Assembly (NCBI GenBank): GCA_015698285.1
Contig: CP048685.1
Coordinates: forward strand, 682,001 to 746,000
Origin: Candidatus Nitronauta litoralis
Lineage (GTDB): Bacteria; Nitrospinota; Nitrospinia; Nitrospinales; Nitrospinaceae
Length of the DNA: 64,000 nt
Reading direction: 5' to 3'
Below the pieces are notes generated by a model. The model ran no database searches and was not told the DNA's origin. It saw only the letters and a list, made by a program, of their open reading frames with translations. This document shows, piece after piece, positions 1 through 8,764 of this stretch. Within the stretch, counting starts at the first letter, position 1; each line of letters begins with the position of its first letter. The position numbers and the translations under genes are program-made.

Positions 1-162
1 GAAACTTTTCAAATTCAAGCTGTTTTCCGCTCCGTTTTTTTCAACCTCAGGTAAATGGCCAATCCCATCTTTTTTCTCAACAGGCTCTGGTCAGCCCAGG
101 ACTCTATCCTCTAATTGATTCTTTTCCTTGACCTTACAGCGCTAACTCTCTATACTATTCGC

Positions 163-909
163 ATGAAGTGCCCAAGTTGCAATTTCATTTTCTTCCGGCC
201 TGCGAAAAAGTGCCCCAGTTGTAATGGGGGGCTAAGCCGGGCTTCCTTTGCGGAACAACCAGACGAAGAGTTCACTATCTATGCTGCGGCTGCAGGTGGC
301 GGGCTTGGACTGGATGATGGCGATTCCTTTGGAGGCGATGCGGGACTGGGTGAATCCCTCTATTCAGAAGCTGATTCCTTCGACCAACAGGAAAGTTCCG
401 ACGATTTCGATCTTGATCTTTCTGATGCCAAAACGGACACCAACGCGATGGGTGAAACTGCAGCAGATCCCGAGCCTGAAGTTGCCGTCGAGGACACGCT
501 TGATTTTGATCTGGGAACCGGGGAATTCAATGATGTCGATGTAGATGGAATGGGTATTGATCTCGAAATTCCCGAAGAATCCCCTGGGCTGGATCTGGAT
601 TTAGGTCAGGAAGACACCGAACCGACTGTAGATCTGGACCTGGGTGGCGACGATGATGGTGAGCTGACCCCGGAAATTAGTCTGGATGATGAGCCCGAAA
701 TTGATCTTGATCTGGGAGACGATACTGTTTCTGAAGATTCAGGGCCAGAACTTGATCTGGACCTGGACCTTGACCTGGATCTCGGCGGTGATGATTCCCC
801 TGTGGATAAGCCCCAAACTGATGAACCTGCCCTATCTGATGATAGTCTTGACCTGGATATTGAGGGTCTGGAACTCGATCTGGACCTTGGCACAGACGAC
901 GACAAGTAA
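163..909 (+). CDS. Zinc-ribbon protein with long acidic Asp/Leu-rich tail
   Basis: The protein opens with two CPSC knuckles (CPSCNF and CPSCNG, about 15 residues apart), a zinc-ribbon of the kind found in small bacterial regulatory or membrane-associated proteins. Everything after residue 40 is acidic low complexity in which Leu-Asp-Leu-Asp-Leu-Gly type units recur, with almost no Lys or Arg, so the tail is probably disordered or a calcium- or cation-binding spacer. The frame is open from 115, but that would add 16 hydrophobic residues with no clear ribosome site; the ATG at 163 puts the zinc ribbon at the N terminus as in related proteins. No enzymatic motif is visible. The following gene is an RDD membrane protein 275 bases downstream. 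Function unknown. Confidence 0.7.
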   Translation: MKCPSCNFIFFRPAKKCPSCNGGLSRASFAEQPDEEFTIYAAAAGGGLGLDDGDSFGGDAGLGESLYSEADSFDQQESSDDFDLDLSDAKTDTNAMGETAADPEPEVAVEDTLDFDLGTGEFNDVDVDGMGIDLEIPEESPGLDLDLGQEDTEPTVDLDLGGDDDGELTPEISLDDEPEIDLDLGDDTVSEDSGPELDLDLDLDLDLGGDDSPVDKPQTDEPALSDDSLDLDIEGLELDLDLGTDDDK

Positions 910-1183
910 TTTCATCCTCCCCTTCAAAATTTCCGAAACGCCTGTACGTTTTTTGCTTCCTAACTATTAATTCAATAGATTTTTGGCCTGTTTTTTTATA
1001 TAACAGGACGATCACCAAACCGGATTTCAACCCTCCCATTGGGGCAGTGGTTATTGTTTAGCCCTTTGTGGCTGCTGGTAAAGGGCGCCTCCATAAATAA
1101 GGTCTGGTTACGGCAAGCTTTTATTTTCCAAGACCTTGAATATGCCAGGACGGAAAATATCGAGCTGTTAGAGGCCCTTTAAA

Positions 1184-1678
1184 ATGACTGCCCCCGGCTC
1201 CAATCAAATTTTCTCTATGGAACTGGCTGGTTTTGGGCGCCGATATTTAGCTTTTGCCGTCGATGCCCTGTTTCTGGAAATTTTGGGGGTTCTGGTCAGT
1301 TCTCCCTTTGTCGGGATTTTTAGGGGAGGCCGGGTTTTAGTTCCCGCAGATACTGTCACGGGTTCAGCATCCGATATTTATCCTGTTCTGATCCTGAGTT
1401 ACCTGGGAATCGGGGCTGTACTCTGGTCTCTTTATTTTACCTGCTTCAACGGGTACGCGGACCGAACCCCAGGCAAAGCACTGTTCGGGCTTAGAGTTTG
1501 TCACTTAAACGGGGTTTCTATAAAGCCCGCTACAGCGTTGGCAAGATTTTGGGCCAGCCTGCTTTTCGGTACCTTCACCCTTGGGTTATCTTATTCCTGG
1601 GCGGCGTGGGACCGTTGGCGACAAGCCTGGCATGACAAGTTTTTTAATACAGTGGTGATTCGTAAAGCCACTTCATAA
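1184..1678 (+). CDS. RDD family membrane protein
   Basis: A 164-residue protein with the RDD layout: an early segment GFGRRYLAFAVDALFLE with the Arg and Asp residues that name the family, then hydrophobic helices around residues 22-42 and 65-85, the TPGKALFGLRVC motif near residue 100, and a final hydrophobic stretch before AWDRWRQAWHDK. RDD proteins are small inner-membrane proteins; some have been proposed as ion transporters, but most have no assigned role. The gene stands alone between the acidic zinc-ribbon gene and the aminotransferase, each separated by 85-275 bases. The family call is secure, the function is not. Confidence 0.85.
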   Translation: MTAPGSNQIFSMELAGFGRRYLAFAVDALFLEILGVLVSSPFVGIFRGGRVLVPADTVTGSASDIYPVLILSYLGIGAVLWSLYFTCFNGYADRTPGKALFGLRVCHLNGVSIKPATALARFWASLLFGTFTLGLSYSWAAWDRWRQAWHDKFFNTVVIRKATS

Positions 1679-1763
1679 ATAGATTAGACCACTCATCAAC
1701 AAAGCTTAAACAACAAAAACAAATTTTATTTAAATTAAACACAAAAAACAGGAACCTGCACTC

Positions 1764-2909
1764 ATGAAAAAGACGTATCTGCTGGCACCAGGGCCAACCC
1801 CCGTTCCCGAAAAAGTTAACCTCGAAATGGCAGCACCGATGATCCATCATCGTACCCCACAATTCAGCAAGGTGTTCGCTGAGGCGGCAGAGGATGCTAA
1901 ATACCTGTTCCAGACAAAACAGGATGTAATGATCCTCGCTTCAACCGGAACAGGTGGCATGGAAGGCTGCATCACCAACCTGTTCTCTCCTGGGGACAAA
2001 GTACTTGTAATCAACGGTGGAAAATTTGGTGAACGTTGGGGAAAAATTTCAGAGACATATGGTCTCGTTCCGGTATGGCACAAGGTGGAATGGGGACAGG
2101 CTGCAAAAGTTGAAGACCTGAAGACCATTCTTGATAAAGAACCCGACATCAAGGGAATTCTGGTCCAGGCCAGTGAAACATCGACCACCGTTGCTCATCC
2201 AATAGAAGAAATCTCAAAACTGACTCGCGACCGAGACGACATTCTCCTTATCGTTGACGGGATTACAGCAGTCGGCGTCTACAACCTGCCGATGGATGAG
2301 TGGGGGATTGATGCTGTCATTACTGGATCGCAAAAAGCCTTACAACTTCCCCCTGGTCTCGCTTTAGTGGCTTTGAGTGAAAAAGCCTGGAAAGCGAATG
2401 AATCTTCCAAATGCCCGCGTTTCTATTTTGACTTTAAAAAAGAACGCAAGAATCTGGCTAATCAAACCACCGCATACACACCGGCAGTTTCTCTGGTCAC
2501 CGGGTTACGGGGCGTTCTCAAAAGCGTCAAGGAAGAAGGGATTGAAAATGTTCATAAGCGACACAACCGTTTGGCACGTGCCACCCGGGCTGCTGTAAAG
2601 GCGTTGGGGCTTACCCCGGTAGCTCCAGATTCTCCGGCAGATTCCGCAACTGGTCTTTTTGTTCCTGAAGGCATTGATGGAGGCAAGCTGGTTAAAAGCC
2701 TGCGCGACGATTTTGGTGTCACCCTTGCCGGTGGCCAGGATGACTGGAAAGGAAAGGTTGTACGTATCGCCCACTTGGGCTATGTCGACACCTTTGACAC
2801 CATCATTGCAATCGCCGCACTGGAAATGGCACTGAAAAAGTTCGGGCACGATGTCGCATTGGGTAAAGGCGTTGCCGCAGCTCAGGAAATCCTGTTGGAA
2901 GCGTACTAA
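1764..2909 (+). CDS. Class V PLP aminotransferase (alanine/serine-glyoxylate type), probable phosphoserine-pathway partner of SerA
   Basis: The 381-residue protein belongs to fold-type I, class V aminotransferases. It starts with LLAPGPTPVPE, typical of the serine-glyoxylate/alanine-glyoxylate group, has the STGTGGMEG cofactor-phosphate loop near residue 58, the VDGITAVG segment with the Asp that pairs with the pyridine nitrogen, and the GSQKALQLPPGLA motif with the Schiff-base Lys at residue 191. Such enzymes exchange the amino group between Ala/Ser and glyoxylate, and in several phyla they replace SerC. serA begins only 64 bases downstream on the same strand, so I infer that this enzyme converts 3-phosphohydroxypyruvate to phosphoserine. 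The biochemical assignment within the family cannot be settled from sequence alone. Start: ATG preceded by AGGAACCTGCACTC. Confidence 0.85.
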   Translation: MKKTYLLAPGPTPVPEKVNLEMAAPMIHHRTPQFSKVFAEAAEDAKYLFQTKQDVMILASTGTGGMEGCITNLFSPGDKVLVINGGKFGERWGKISETYGLVPVWHKVEWGQAAKVEDLKTILDKEPDIKGILVQASETSTTVAHPIEEISKLTRDRDDILLIVDGITAVGVYNLPMDEWGIDAVITGSQKALQLPPGLALVALSEKAWKANESSKCPRFYFDFKKERKNLANQTTAYTPAVSLVTGLRGVLKSVKEEGIENVHKRHNRLARATRAAVKALGLTPVAPDSPADSATGLFVPEGIDGGKLVKSLRDDFGVTLAGGQDDWKGKVVRIAHLGYVDTFDTIIAIAALEMALKKFGHDVALGKGVAAAQEILLEAY

Positions 2910-2973
2910 AAAATATACCGTCCGACAAAAACTGAACGGGCACAAAGCCCGCAACTATCTGGAGATTGAGTGA

Positions 2974-4554
2974 ATGAAAGTATTGGTGAGCGATAACCTG
3001 TCCCCCGTCGGGGTGGAGATTCTAAAGAAAGCGGGAGGCATTGAGGTCGATGTCAAAACCGGATTGGCAAAAGAGGAGCTTATTAAAATCATCCCGGAAT
3101 ACGATGGGCTGGTGGTACGGAGCGCCACCAAGGTCACGGCCGATGTTATTGAAGCCAGTGATAAGCTCAAGGTAATTGGTCGAGCGGGTGTCGGGGTCGA
3201 CAACATCGATCTGGAAGCGGCAGGTAAAAAAGGCATTATCGTAATGAATGCACCCGATGGTAACACCATCACCACCGGAGAACACGCGCTTGCACTGATG
3301 CTCAGCATGTCCCGCAACGTCCCGACCGCTATGTGGTCACTCAAAAAAGATAAGAAATGGTCGCCCAAAACCTTCATGGGGGTGGAGCTTTTTCAGAAAA
3401 CTTTGGGCATAGTCGGTCTCGGCCGTATCGGAGCTGTTGTCGCAGAACGTGCCAAAGGTTTTGGCATGAAAATCCTTGGGTACGATCCCTTCATCAACAA
3501 GGAACGCGCTGACAAACTGGGCGTGGAGCTGGCCGATCTCGACGAATTGCTTAAGCGCTCTGATTTTATCTCATTGCACACTCCAAAAATGGAAGGTGGC
3601 AAAGCCCTACTGGGGAAAGAACAGTTCGACATCATGAAACCGGGGGTGCGAATCGTTAACTGTGCCCGCGGCCCTTTGATAGATACCGATGCCCTGATTG
3701 AAGCTATTAAGGAAAAGAAAGTCGCCCAGGCCGCGCTTGACGTTTACGAAAAGGAACCCCTGGATCCAAATAGTCCCTTGCTGGATGTTGACGAAATCAT
3801 CTGCACCCCCCATCTGGGTGCCTCCACCGGAGAAGCCCAGGAAAAAGTGGCTGTTGCCGTGTGCGACCAATTGGTCGATTTTCTCAAGTTTGGAAATATC
3901 AGGAACGCGGTCAACATGCCATCAATTGACGAAGAAACTCTAAAACAAATCAAACCCTTTTTAGGGCTGGCGGAAGACCTTGGAAAAATTGTTTCCCAAC
4001 TCGTTGAAAGTGCCGTTACCAAAATCAAAATCCAGTACAGTGGAGAAGTGGCCGATTTAAACGTTCAGCCTATTTCCATCTCCGTACTGAAAGGCTTGTT
4101 TGAAAGCAGTATCGATGGAGTTAACATGGTCAACGCACCGTTTCTCGCCAAGGAACGCGGAGTCCAGGTTGAGGAAACGAAGAGCAACGAGATTAAGGAC
4201 TATACGAATGTAATCGAGGTGACGGTGGAAACCAAAGAAAATTCCTGGACGGTAGCAGGAAGTATTTTCGGGAAAGGTGATCCCCGCATCGTCAAAGTTA
4301 ACGACACAAGTTTCGAAGCCCTCATCACCAAACATATGCTGGTACTGAGAAACAAGGATGTTCCGGGTGTGATCGGTAATCTCGGTTCGGCGTTGGGTGA
4401 AAATAAAATCAATATCGCTGGTTTCCATTTGGGTCGCCTGGATTCAGGAGATGCTATCTCGGTGATCAACATCGACACCCCTCCAACCTCGGAAACCTTG
4501 AGAAAACTTCGGGAAATATCCAATATTATTGAGGTCTACTCAGTTGGTTTATAA
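2974..4554 (+). CDS. serA: D-3-phosphoglycerate dehydrogenase
   Basis: First enzyme of serine biosynthesis: NAD-dependent oxidation of 3-phosphoglycerate in the cytoplasm. The 526-residue length is that of the long SerA form with an intervening substrate-binding domain and a C-terminal ACT domain. Visible signatures are RSATKVTADV and GRAGVGVDNID in the substrate domain, the Rossmann motif GLGRIG near residue 150, NCARGPLID with the catalytic Arg, and TPHLGASTGEAQ with the catalytic His near residue 280. The ACT domain (HMLVLRNKDVPGVIG to the end) normally mediates serine feedback inhibition. It follows the aminotransferase gene closely, probably in one transcript, and a strong terminator lies 20 bases after the stop. 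The ATG is preceded by GGAGATTGAGTGA. Confidence 0.96.
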   Translation: MKVLVSDNLSPVGVEILKKAGGIEVDVKTGLAKEELIKIIPEYDGLVVRSATKVTADVIEASDKLKVIGRAGVGVDNIDLEAAGKKGIIVMNAPDGNTITTGEHALALMLSMSRNVPTAMWSLKKDKKWSPKTFMGVELFQKTLGIVGLGRIGAVVAERAKGFGMKILGYDPFINKERADKLGVELADLDELLKRSDFISLHTPKMEGGKALLGKEQFDIMKPGVRIVNCARGPLIDTDALIEAIKEKKVAQAALDVYEKEPLDPNSPLLDVDEIICTPHLGASTGEAQEKVAVAVCDQLVDFLKFGNIRNAVNMPSIDEETLKQIKPFLGLAEDLGKIVSQLVESAVTKIKIQYSGEVADLNVQPISISVLKGLFESSIDGVNMVNAPFLAKERGVQVEETKSNEIKDYTNVIEVTVETKENSWTVAGSIFGKGDPRIVKVNDTSFEALITKHMLVLRNKDVPGVIGNLGSALGENKINIAGFHLGRLDSGDAISVINIDTPPTSETLRKLREISNIIEVYSVGL

Positions 4555-4573
4555 ATAACGACCAGAAACAGAA

Positions 4574-4610
4574 AACGCCCCGTCGGAATACCGACGGGGC
4601 GTTTTTTTTA
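4574..4610 (+). terminator. Rho-independent terminator after serA
   Basis: Perfect 12-bp stem ACGCCCCGTCGG / CCGACGGGGCGT with a four-base loop (AATA), followed by a run of eight T. It ends the aminotransferase-serA unit and also separates it from the converging parvulin gene. Confidence 0.93.
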
Positions 4611-4624
4611 CAACCAATCTTACC

Positions 4625-5206
4625 CTATTCAGGTTTTTTTTCAGCCGTTTCATCTTTTTTAGGTGGCGGCTCGTACTTTTGGCCAAACACCTGGGCAATC
4701 ACTTTCAGAATCGGCTCTTCTCCAAGGATGTTATAAACAGCATTAGCCGATTTAAAATGCGGACTGGTAAAAAGGCTCAACACCTTTTTGCTCGAATACC
4801 CCAGCATCATGAACTCATGCGCATAATTTTCCGCCACTAGAATCAACGTTTTTTCATCAGCATCCTCGTCACCGGTCGGGGGTCCGGAATCCGGGTCAAT
4901 ATCGTCCTTGATTTCGTAAACATAAATGACATGCCAACCGAATTCAGTTTTGACAGGCCCTACGATATCCCCTTCCTGGGCAGAGAATGCCGCTACTTCA
5001 AAAGGACGAACCATGGAGCCTTTGCCGAACCATCCAAGGTCTCCCCCTCTTTTTTTAGAAGGGCATTCACTGTGCTCCTCAGCAACTTTCGCGAAATCTT
5101 CGCCACCTTCAACAATTCGGTTTTTTAACTCTTCCGCTTTTTCCTTGTCCGCCACAAGAATATGCCGGGCCTGGATTTTTTTCACACGCTTTTCACCAAC
5201 ACTCAT
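4625..5206 (-). CDS. Parvulin-type peptidyl-prolyl isomerase, cytoplasmic
   Basis: Residues 10-100 form a parvulin (PpiC/rotamase) domain: IQARHILVADKEKAEEL, then FAKVAEEHSECPSKKRGGDLGWFGKGSMVRPFEVAAF and TEFGWHVIYV, all standard motifs of the fold. There is no signal peptide, so the protein should act in the cytoplasm, unlike PrsA or SurA. About 90 residues follow the domain, with a stretch LILVAENYAHEFMMLGYSSKKVL that I do not recognise and a charged Lys/Glu tail. It catalyses cis-trans isomerisation of prolyl bonds. It is the last gene of a long minus-strand run, 166 bases after the unknown gene at 5373. The ATG has AAGGAAAAGCACC upstream. Confidence 0.88.
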   Translation of the reverse strand: MSVGEKRVKKIQARHILVADKEKAEELKNRIVEGGEDFAKVAEEHSECPSKKRGGDLGWFGKGSMVRPFEVAAFSAQEGDIVGPVKTEFGWHVIYVYEIKDDIDPDSGPPTGDEDADEKTLILVAENYAHEFMMLGYSSKKVLSLFTSPHFKSANAVYNILGEEPILKVIAQVFGQKYEPPPKKDETAEKKPE

Positions 5207-5372
5207 GGTGCTTTTCCTTTATTTTAAGGCCGAGAAGCCGTGTAATAACCGGAGTTCAGCCTGAACCCTAATTGAAACGCTAAAACTTTTCAGACTTGTT
5301 GCTATTTTTTGTTCCAAAACCATTTTTAGTGAACCCTGTCTTCGGAGCCCAAGTAGCTATATATTTGGAAGC

Positions 5373-6146
5373 CTAATTCACCTGCACATCTGACTGGCTT
5401 TCCTGCAGCATTTCCCCTACCTTTTTGGCTTCCTTATATCGTTTTTTCAGGACTTCAAACAGGTTAGGGATGTAATGATTGAGGGAGACCATCATTTCTG
5501 TCTGCTCCGGGCTAAGCTTGGCATCTTCCGTTGCACGTTTTTCCTCTTTGAAATAATACGTGTAATGAAAAATCGGCGGTAACTTGTCCTCGTTGGGGTC
5601 CAGTTTATAAAAAGTTAACCGAACGTTCCGGTTCGCCCTTTCCGGGTCGAGGTTGTAGGCATCTTCTGCAAAGTATTTTTGATCTTCCATTGAGAAGTCG
5701 AGTAGCTGTCCGTTTTTCGGGGCCAGTTCCATATAATTCACGAAACGCTTTGGATCAAACACGAGATAGGAATAAGGCTCCTTCTCCCCATAGGCTTTGG
5801 CCTCAAGATAACGTTGCTTGAAAAGCACCAGCAGCTCTTCCGCCATTTCCTTTACAAAATTGTCCGCAATCTGGGTTTCTATTTCTGTCAACTTTTTCTG
5901 GTTGGGGACCACCCCGCGTGTGCGGTTGAAATTAAAAACAAATGAAATCCGGTGCTCGGGATTATCCTGATTGCGAAAAGATAAAACCGCCGACTGGTTA
6001 TCGTTGAATGGATTAGTATCGTAATAATCCTCAAGAACATACTTATTCTTGTAGTTTTCTTCTTCAAACCGGTAGGTCAGAATCGTATTCTGGCTTTCCT
6101 GCGGATTTATCAGGCTGTATGCGTTGATGATGCTATAGGACTCCAT
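5373..6146 (-). CDS. Conserved-looking cytoplasmic protein of unknown function
   Basis: A 257-residue soluble protein with no signal peptide, membrane segment or known motif. It is rich in aromatic and charged residues (for example YRFEEENYKNKYVLEDYYD) and seems to contain two similar halves, each ending in a long amphipathic helix of the pattern LLVLFKQRYLEAKAYGEKE and LFEVLKKRYKEAKKVGEM, with a similar run-in (YRFEEENY... and YTYYFKEEKR). This suggests an internal duplication. The ATG at 6146 has GGAGACCGGGTG upstream; a GTG one codon earlier is also possible. It lies between the parvulin gene and the first DUF1566 gene. Function unknown. Confidence 0.65.
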   Translation of the reverse strand: MESYSIINAYSLINPQESQNTILTYRFEEENYKNKYVLEDYYDTNPFNDNQSAVLSFRNQDNPEHRISFVFNFNRTRGVVPNQKKLTEIETQIADNFVKEMAEELLVLFKQRYLEAKAYGEKEPYSYLVFDPKRFVNYMELAPKNGQLLDFSMEDQKYFAEDAYNLDPERANRNVRLTFYKLDPNEDKLPPIFHYTYYFKEEKRATEDAKLSPEQTEMMVSLNHYIPNLFEVLKKRYKEAKKVGEMLQESQSDVQVN

Positions 6147-6293
6147 CACCCGGTCTCCAAGTCGAAATAGTTTTCTGTTTTTCCTCCCGGCGTTTCTCCG
6201 GAAGGGTTTATTTTATCAAACCAGAAGGTCGTATTTAATTTTGCGGCAACCTTTCAGGTCTCTTTGCCGTTCACCGCTCGAAAGACAAGACGA

Positions 6294-6749
6294 TCACAAG
6301 TCTTCGACCCCGTGGGTCTTGCGTTCCTCGGGAGTTAAAGTGCGTACGGCTCTAACTGAATCTTTGGATGGATCATCCCGGTTGTTGATATTGGGATGGC
6401 CGTACCGATAATAAAAAATCACTGCTCCATTATGCGGTTTCAGGGTCATGGTCCACACAGAATGTCCGCAACCAGGGGAGAATGTCGGGTCAATAAATAT
6501 CTCGAAACGGTCACAGTCGCGAATCGAGGTGGTTTCATCAAACAAGCTTTCTGCTTCTTCCAGTGTAGGCATACGCCAATCCCGCCGACCGGCAAACTGC
6601 TCATTGTTAAGAGCGGTAATGTATTTTTCAGCGGCAAACCAGTCAAACCAGGTGCTTAAATCCTGGAAGCCATCGGTCTGTTTCCACATCAAGCCTTCTT
6701 CCCGGTCAACTACCGTGCCATCACCGAGATCCACAAATCGTTTTTCCAT
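6294..6749 (-). CDS. DUF1566 (Lcl C-terminal domain) protein, copy 1
   Basis: The whole 151-residue protein is one DUF1566 domain. It follows the family pattern: opening RFVDLGDGTVVDREEGLMWKQ, the central FAGRRDWRMPTLEEAESLFD, then FIDPTFSPGCGHSVWTMT, and the closing SVRAVRTLTPEE. DUF1566 is thought to be a carbohydrate- or ligand-binding fold of the C-type-lectin/FGE type and is usually found in exported proteins, but this one has no signal peptide. It is the most distal of a run of paralogous minus-strand genes. Start ATG has GAGGGAAG immediately upstream. The biochemical role is unknown. Confidence 0.85.
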   Translation of the reverse strand: MEKRFVDLGDGTVVDREEGLMWKQTDGFQDLSTWFDWFAAEKYITALNNEQFAGRRDWRMPTLEEAESLFDETTSIRDCDRFEIFIDPTFSPGCGHSVWTMTLKPHNGAVIFYYRYGHPNINNRDDPSKDSVRAVRTLTPEERKTHGVEDL

Positions 6750-6787
6750 CTTCCCTCAAAATCCAAAACTACAAAATTAGCCTGTCG

Positions 6788-7246
6788 TTAACGACCTTTT
6801 TGAATGGTACGAACCAGCCTGACAGCCCCGCGCGAGACACGAAAAATATTGTCGTACATCGCCCCTCCTTTGCGCAACCCGACCCGGACTGCCTGCACCT
6901 TGGAGCGCACATCCCCGGTCCAGCAAAGAAAACCGAACCCCTTTGGAAACAGGGGAGAGCAAAATGCTTTTTGCCCCATGTGGTCTTCATTAACCAGCTT
7001 TTTATCAAACAGGCTTTTTACTTCATCGGCTGTCGGGAGCCGCCAGTTATTATATCCAGCAAACTGGATATTGTTCATCTCATCTGAAAATTCCCTGGCT
7101 TCGTTCCAGTTTATCCATTTTTGCTTTATCTGCCAGGAATCAAACTTCATCCACACCAAACGCCGCCGAGTGTCGATTACCGTTGAATCGTCACCCTCAA
7201 CAAAACGTTCAGCAGCGGGTTGCTCAACCGGTTGTTCCTGAGTCAT
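6788..7246 (-). CDS. DUF1566 protein, copy 2
   Basis: A 152-residue single-domain DUF1566 protein: RFVEGDDSTVIDTRRRLVWMKFDSW, FAGYNNWRLPTADEVKSLFD, FGFLCWTGD and AVRLVRT. The usual GCGxxxWT segment is altered to GFLCWTGD, so this copy has lost the Cys pair position seen in several neighbours. The frame is open to an ATG at 7276, which would overlap the upstream gene by 14 bases; I prefer the ATG at 7246, which has GAGG nine bases away. No signal peptide. Likely cotranscribed with the two-domain copy just upstream. Function unknown. Confidence 0.8.
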   Translation of the reverse strand: MTQEQPVEQPAAERFVEGDDSTVIDTRRRLVWMKFDSWQIKQKWINWNEAREFSDEMNNIQFAGYNNWRLPTADEVKSLFDKKLVNEDHMGQKAFCSPLFPKGFGFLCWTGDVRSKVQAVRVGLRKGGAMYDNIFRVSRGAVRLVRTIQKGR

Positions 7247-7262
7247 CCCTGGCGACCTCGAC

Positions 7263-8162
7263 TCATGATGCTTCATCCTTATCAGGTTTCAAGTCTCTCA
7301 CGGGCCGGACCCCATGGCTTCTCAGACCACGTTTATGGAACTTGTGGTCGCCATTGTAATAATGAAACCGCATTGCCATACTGGGGTCGGTCTTGTGAAG
7401 TGTTTTAGTCCAGGTTGTTTGGCCTGATCCAGGCGGAAACACTTTGGGGATATACACCGTATCTCCAAAATTATCCGTTACCGGACTGGAAGCATCGTAA
7501 ATTGCCTGTGCTTCTTTTCTGGTTGGCATTCGCCAGTCGCTGTAATCTGCAAATCGGTCACGGTTCAAGTCTTTAATATAGGTCTTCGCCTCTTCCCAAC
7601 TCACCCATTTATCAAGATCTAAAAAGGAGTCACTGGCTTTCCACATCAGGTTATTTTCAAAGTCGCTGATGGTCCCATTCTTATGAATCTGAAACCGGTC
7701 TTCCGGGTTTAATGTGGCTTTGTTTTTTCCCGGTGTGCGCACCAGCCTGACGGCACTTGGGAACCCATCGTTTTCCTTTGCCAGCCAGTATTCGTAATCG
7801 GAGCGATAATCATAGCCCATCGCAGCTTTAGCTCCGCGGGATTCAGTAGTCCAGGTTGTGTAACCGCAGCCTTCAGAAAATACAGGGTCTATATGAATTT
7901 CGCAGCCTTCCATGTCTGTATTACTGAAAGCCGGATCAAACAGTTCCTTGGCTTCTCCCGCGTTTGGGATACGCCAATCACTGAACCCTGCGAATTTTTT
8001 TTTATTCATTTCATCGCAAAACTCCTGGCATTGCCACCAGGAGAGACGATTTCCCTTGTACCCCCAGGAATCCTGCTTCAACCACATACGCTTCCTGGCA
8101 AGATCGGTTACAGTACCGTCTCCGTTGTCCTTAAAGCGGGTTTTACTAGTCACTTCATTCAT
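7263..8162 (-). CDS. Tandem double DUF1566 protein, copies 3 and 4
   Basis: Two complete DUF1566 domains lie head to tail in 299 residues. Domain A (about 9-150) has RFKDNGDGTVTDLARKRMWLK, FAGFSDWRIPNAGEAKELFD, GCGYTTWTTE and AVRLVRT; domain B (about 160-295) has RFQIHKNGTISDFENNLMWKA, FADYSDWRMPTRKEAQAIYD, GSGQTTWTKT and GVRPVRD. The fusion makes this the only double-domain member of the island. It could be a product of in-frame deletion between two tandem genes, since single-domain copies surround it with short spacers. No signal peptide. It ends 16 bases before the preferred start of the next gene and begins 7 bases after the one upstream, so an operon is likely. Confidence 0.87.
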   Translation of the reverse strand: MNEVTSKTRFKDNGDGTVTDLARKRMWLKQDSWGYKGNRLSWWQCQEFCDEMNKKKFAGFSDWRIPNAGEAKELFDPAFSNTDMEGCEIHIDPVFSEGCGYTTWTTESRGAKAAMGYDYRSDYEYWLAKENDGFPSAVRLVRTPGKNKATLNPEDRFQIHKNGTISDFENNLMWKASDSFLDLDKWVSWEEAKTYIKDLNRDRFADYSDWRMPTRKEAQAIYDASSPVTDNFGDTVYIPKVFPPGSGQTTWTKTLHKTDPSMAMRFHYYNGDHKFHKRGLRSHGVRPVRDLKPDKDEAS

Positions 8163-8169
8163 GAAGGTG

Positions 8170-8733
8170 TTATCTCCGTACCGGTTTAATCCGACGGTCG
8201 TCTTTTTTCACAGGCTCGCGCCGACACAACCGAACCGCTCCGAAGGCGTATTCATCGGCCTGCATGACCTTCCCATTGGTGTAATCAAAGCGGGGACGCT
8301 TGGTTGACGTATCTGCCATCAGCCATTGCATTTTAAAGGTGCCCTCAGGAAAAGTTTTATCAAGAAAAATTTTGATATCACCCTTCCCTTTGTTTTCAAA
8401 CTCCTCATTGTAGAGGGTTGCCGCTTCTTCAGGCGTGGGCAGACGCCAATCGTCAAACCCGCCAATCTTCCGCACGTTTTTGGCTATGGCGTAATCCTTA
8501 CTTTCATGCCAGTTGAAATATTTCCCCTTGTCGAGCCAGGAATCTTTTTTCATCCAAAAAATCCGGGTTTCTGTGTCTTGAAGCACATGAGGGCCTTTTT
8601 CCACAAACCGCTTCGGGCCCTCATCTTCAACTTTTTCAATTCCGCCTTCAGCAGTTTTCGTAACTTGCAATGACTGTTGATCCTTGGGGGTTTCCTCTGG
8701 GGAACCCGGATCCAAATCGGCTGCAACTCCCAT
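8170..8733 (-). CDS. DUF1566 protein with acidic/Pro N-terminal extension, copy 5
   Basis: A 187-residue protein: about 45 residues of Asp/Glu/Pro/Thr-rich leader, then a DUF1566 domain with RFVEKGPHVLQDTETRIFWMKKDSW, IGGFDDWRLPTPEEAATLYN, FLDKTFPEGTFKMQWLMAD and AFGAVRLCRRE. The segment that reads GCGxxxWT in other copies is FKMQWLMA here, so this copy is one of the more divergent. ATG preceded by AAAGGAAAATAA, a good ribosome site. No export signal. It follows the glutaredoxin-like gene by 31 bases and precedes the double-domain gene by 7. Function unknown. Confidence 0.83.
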   Translation of the reverse strand: MGVAADLDPGSPEETPKDQQSLQVTKTAEGGIEKVEDEGPKRFVEKGPHVLQDTETRIFWMKKDSWLDKGKYFNWHESKDYAIAKNVRKIGGFDDWRLPTPEEAATLYNEEFENKGKGDIKIFLDKTFPEGTFKMQWLMADTSTKRPRFDYTNGKVMQADEYAFGAVRLCRREPVKKDDRRIKPVRR

Positions 8734-8764
8734 TTATTTTCCTTTCAGGTCTATCCCGGTATGG

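Noticed and set aside
606-1039. Minus-strand frames opposite the acidic zinc-ribbon gene
   Set aside because: They are Arg/Ser-rich or low-complexity reflections of the Asp/Leu codons of the real gene.
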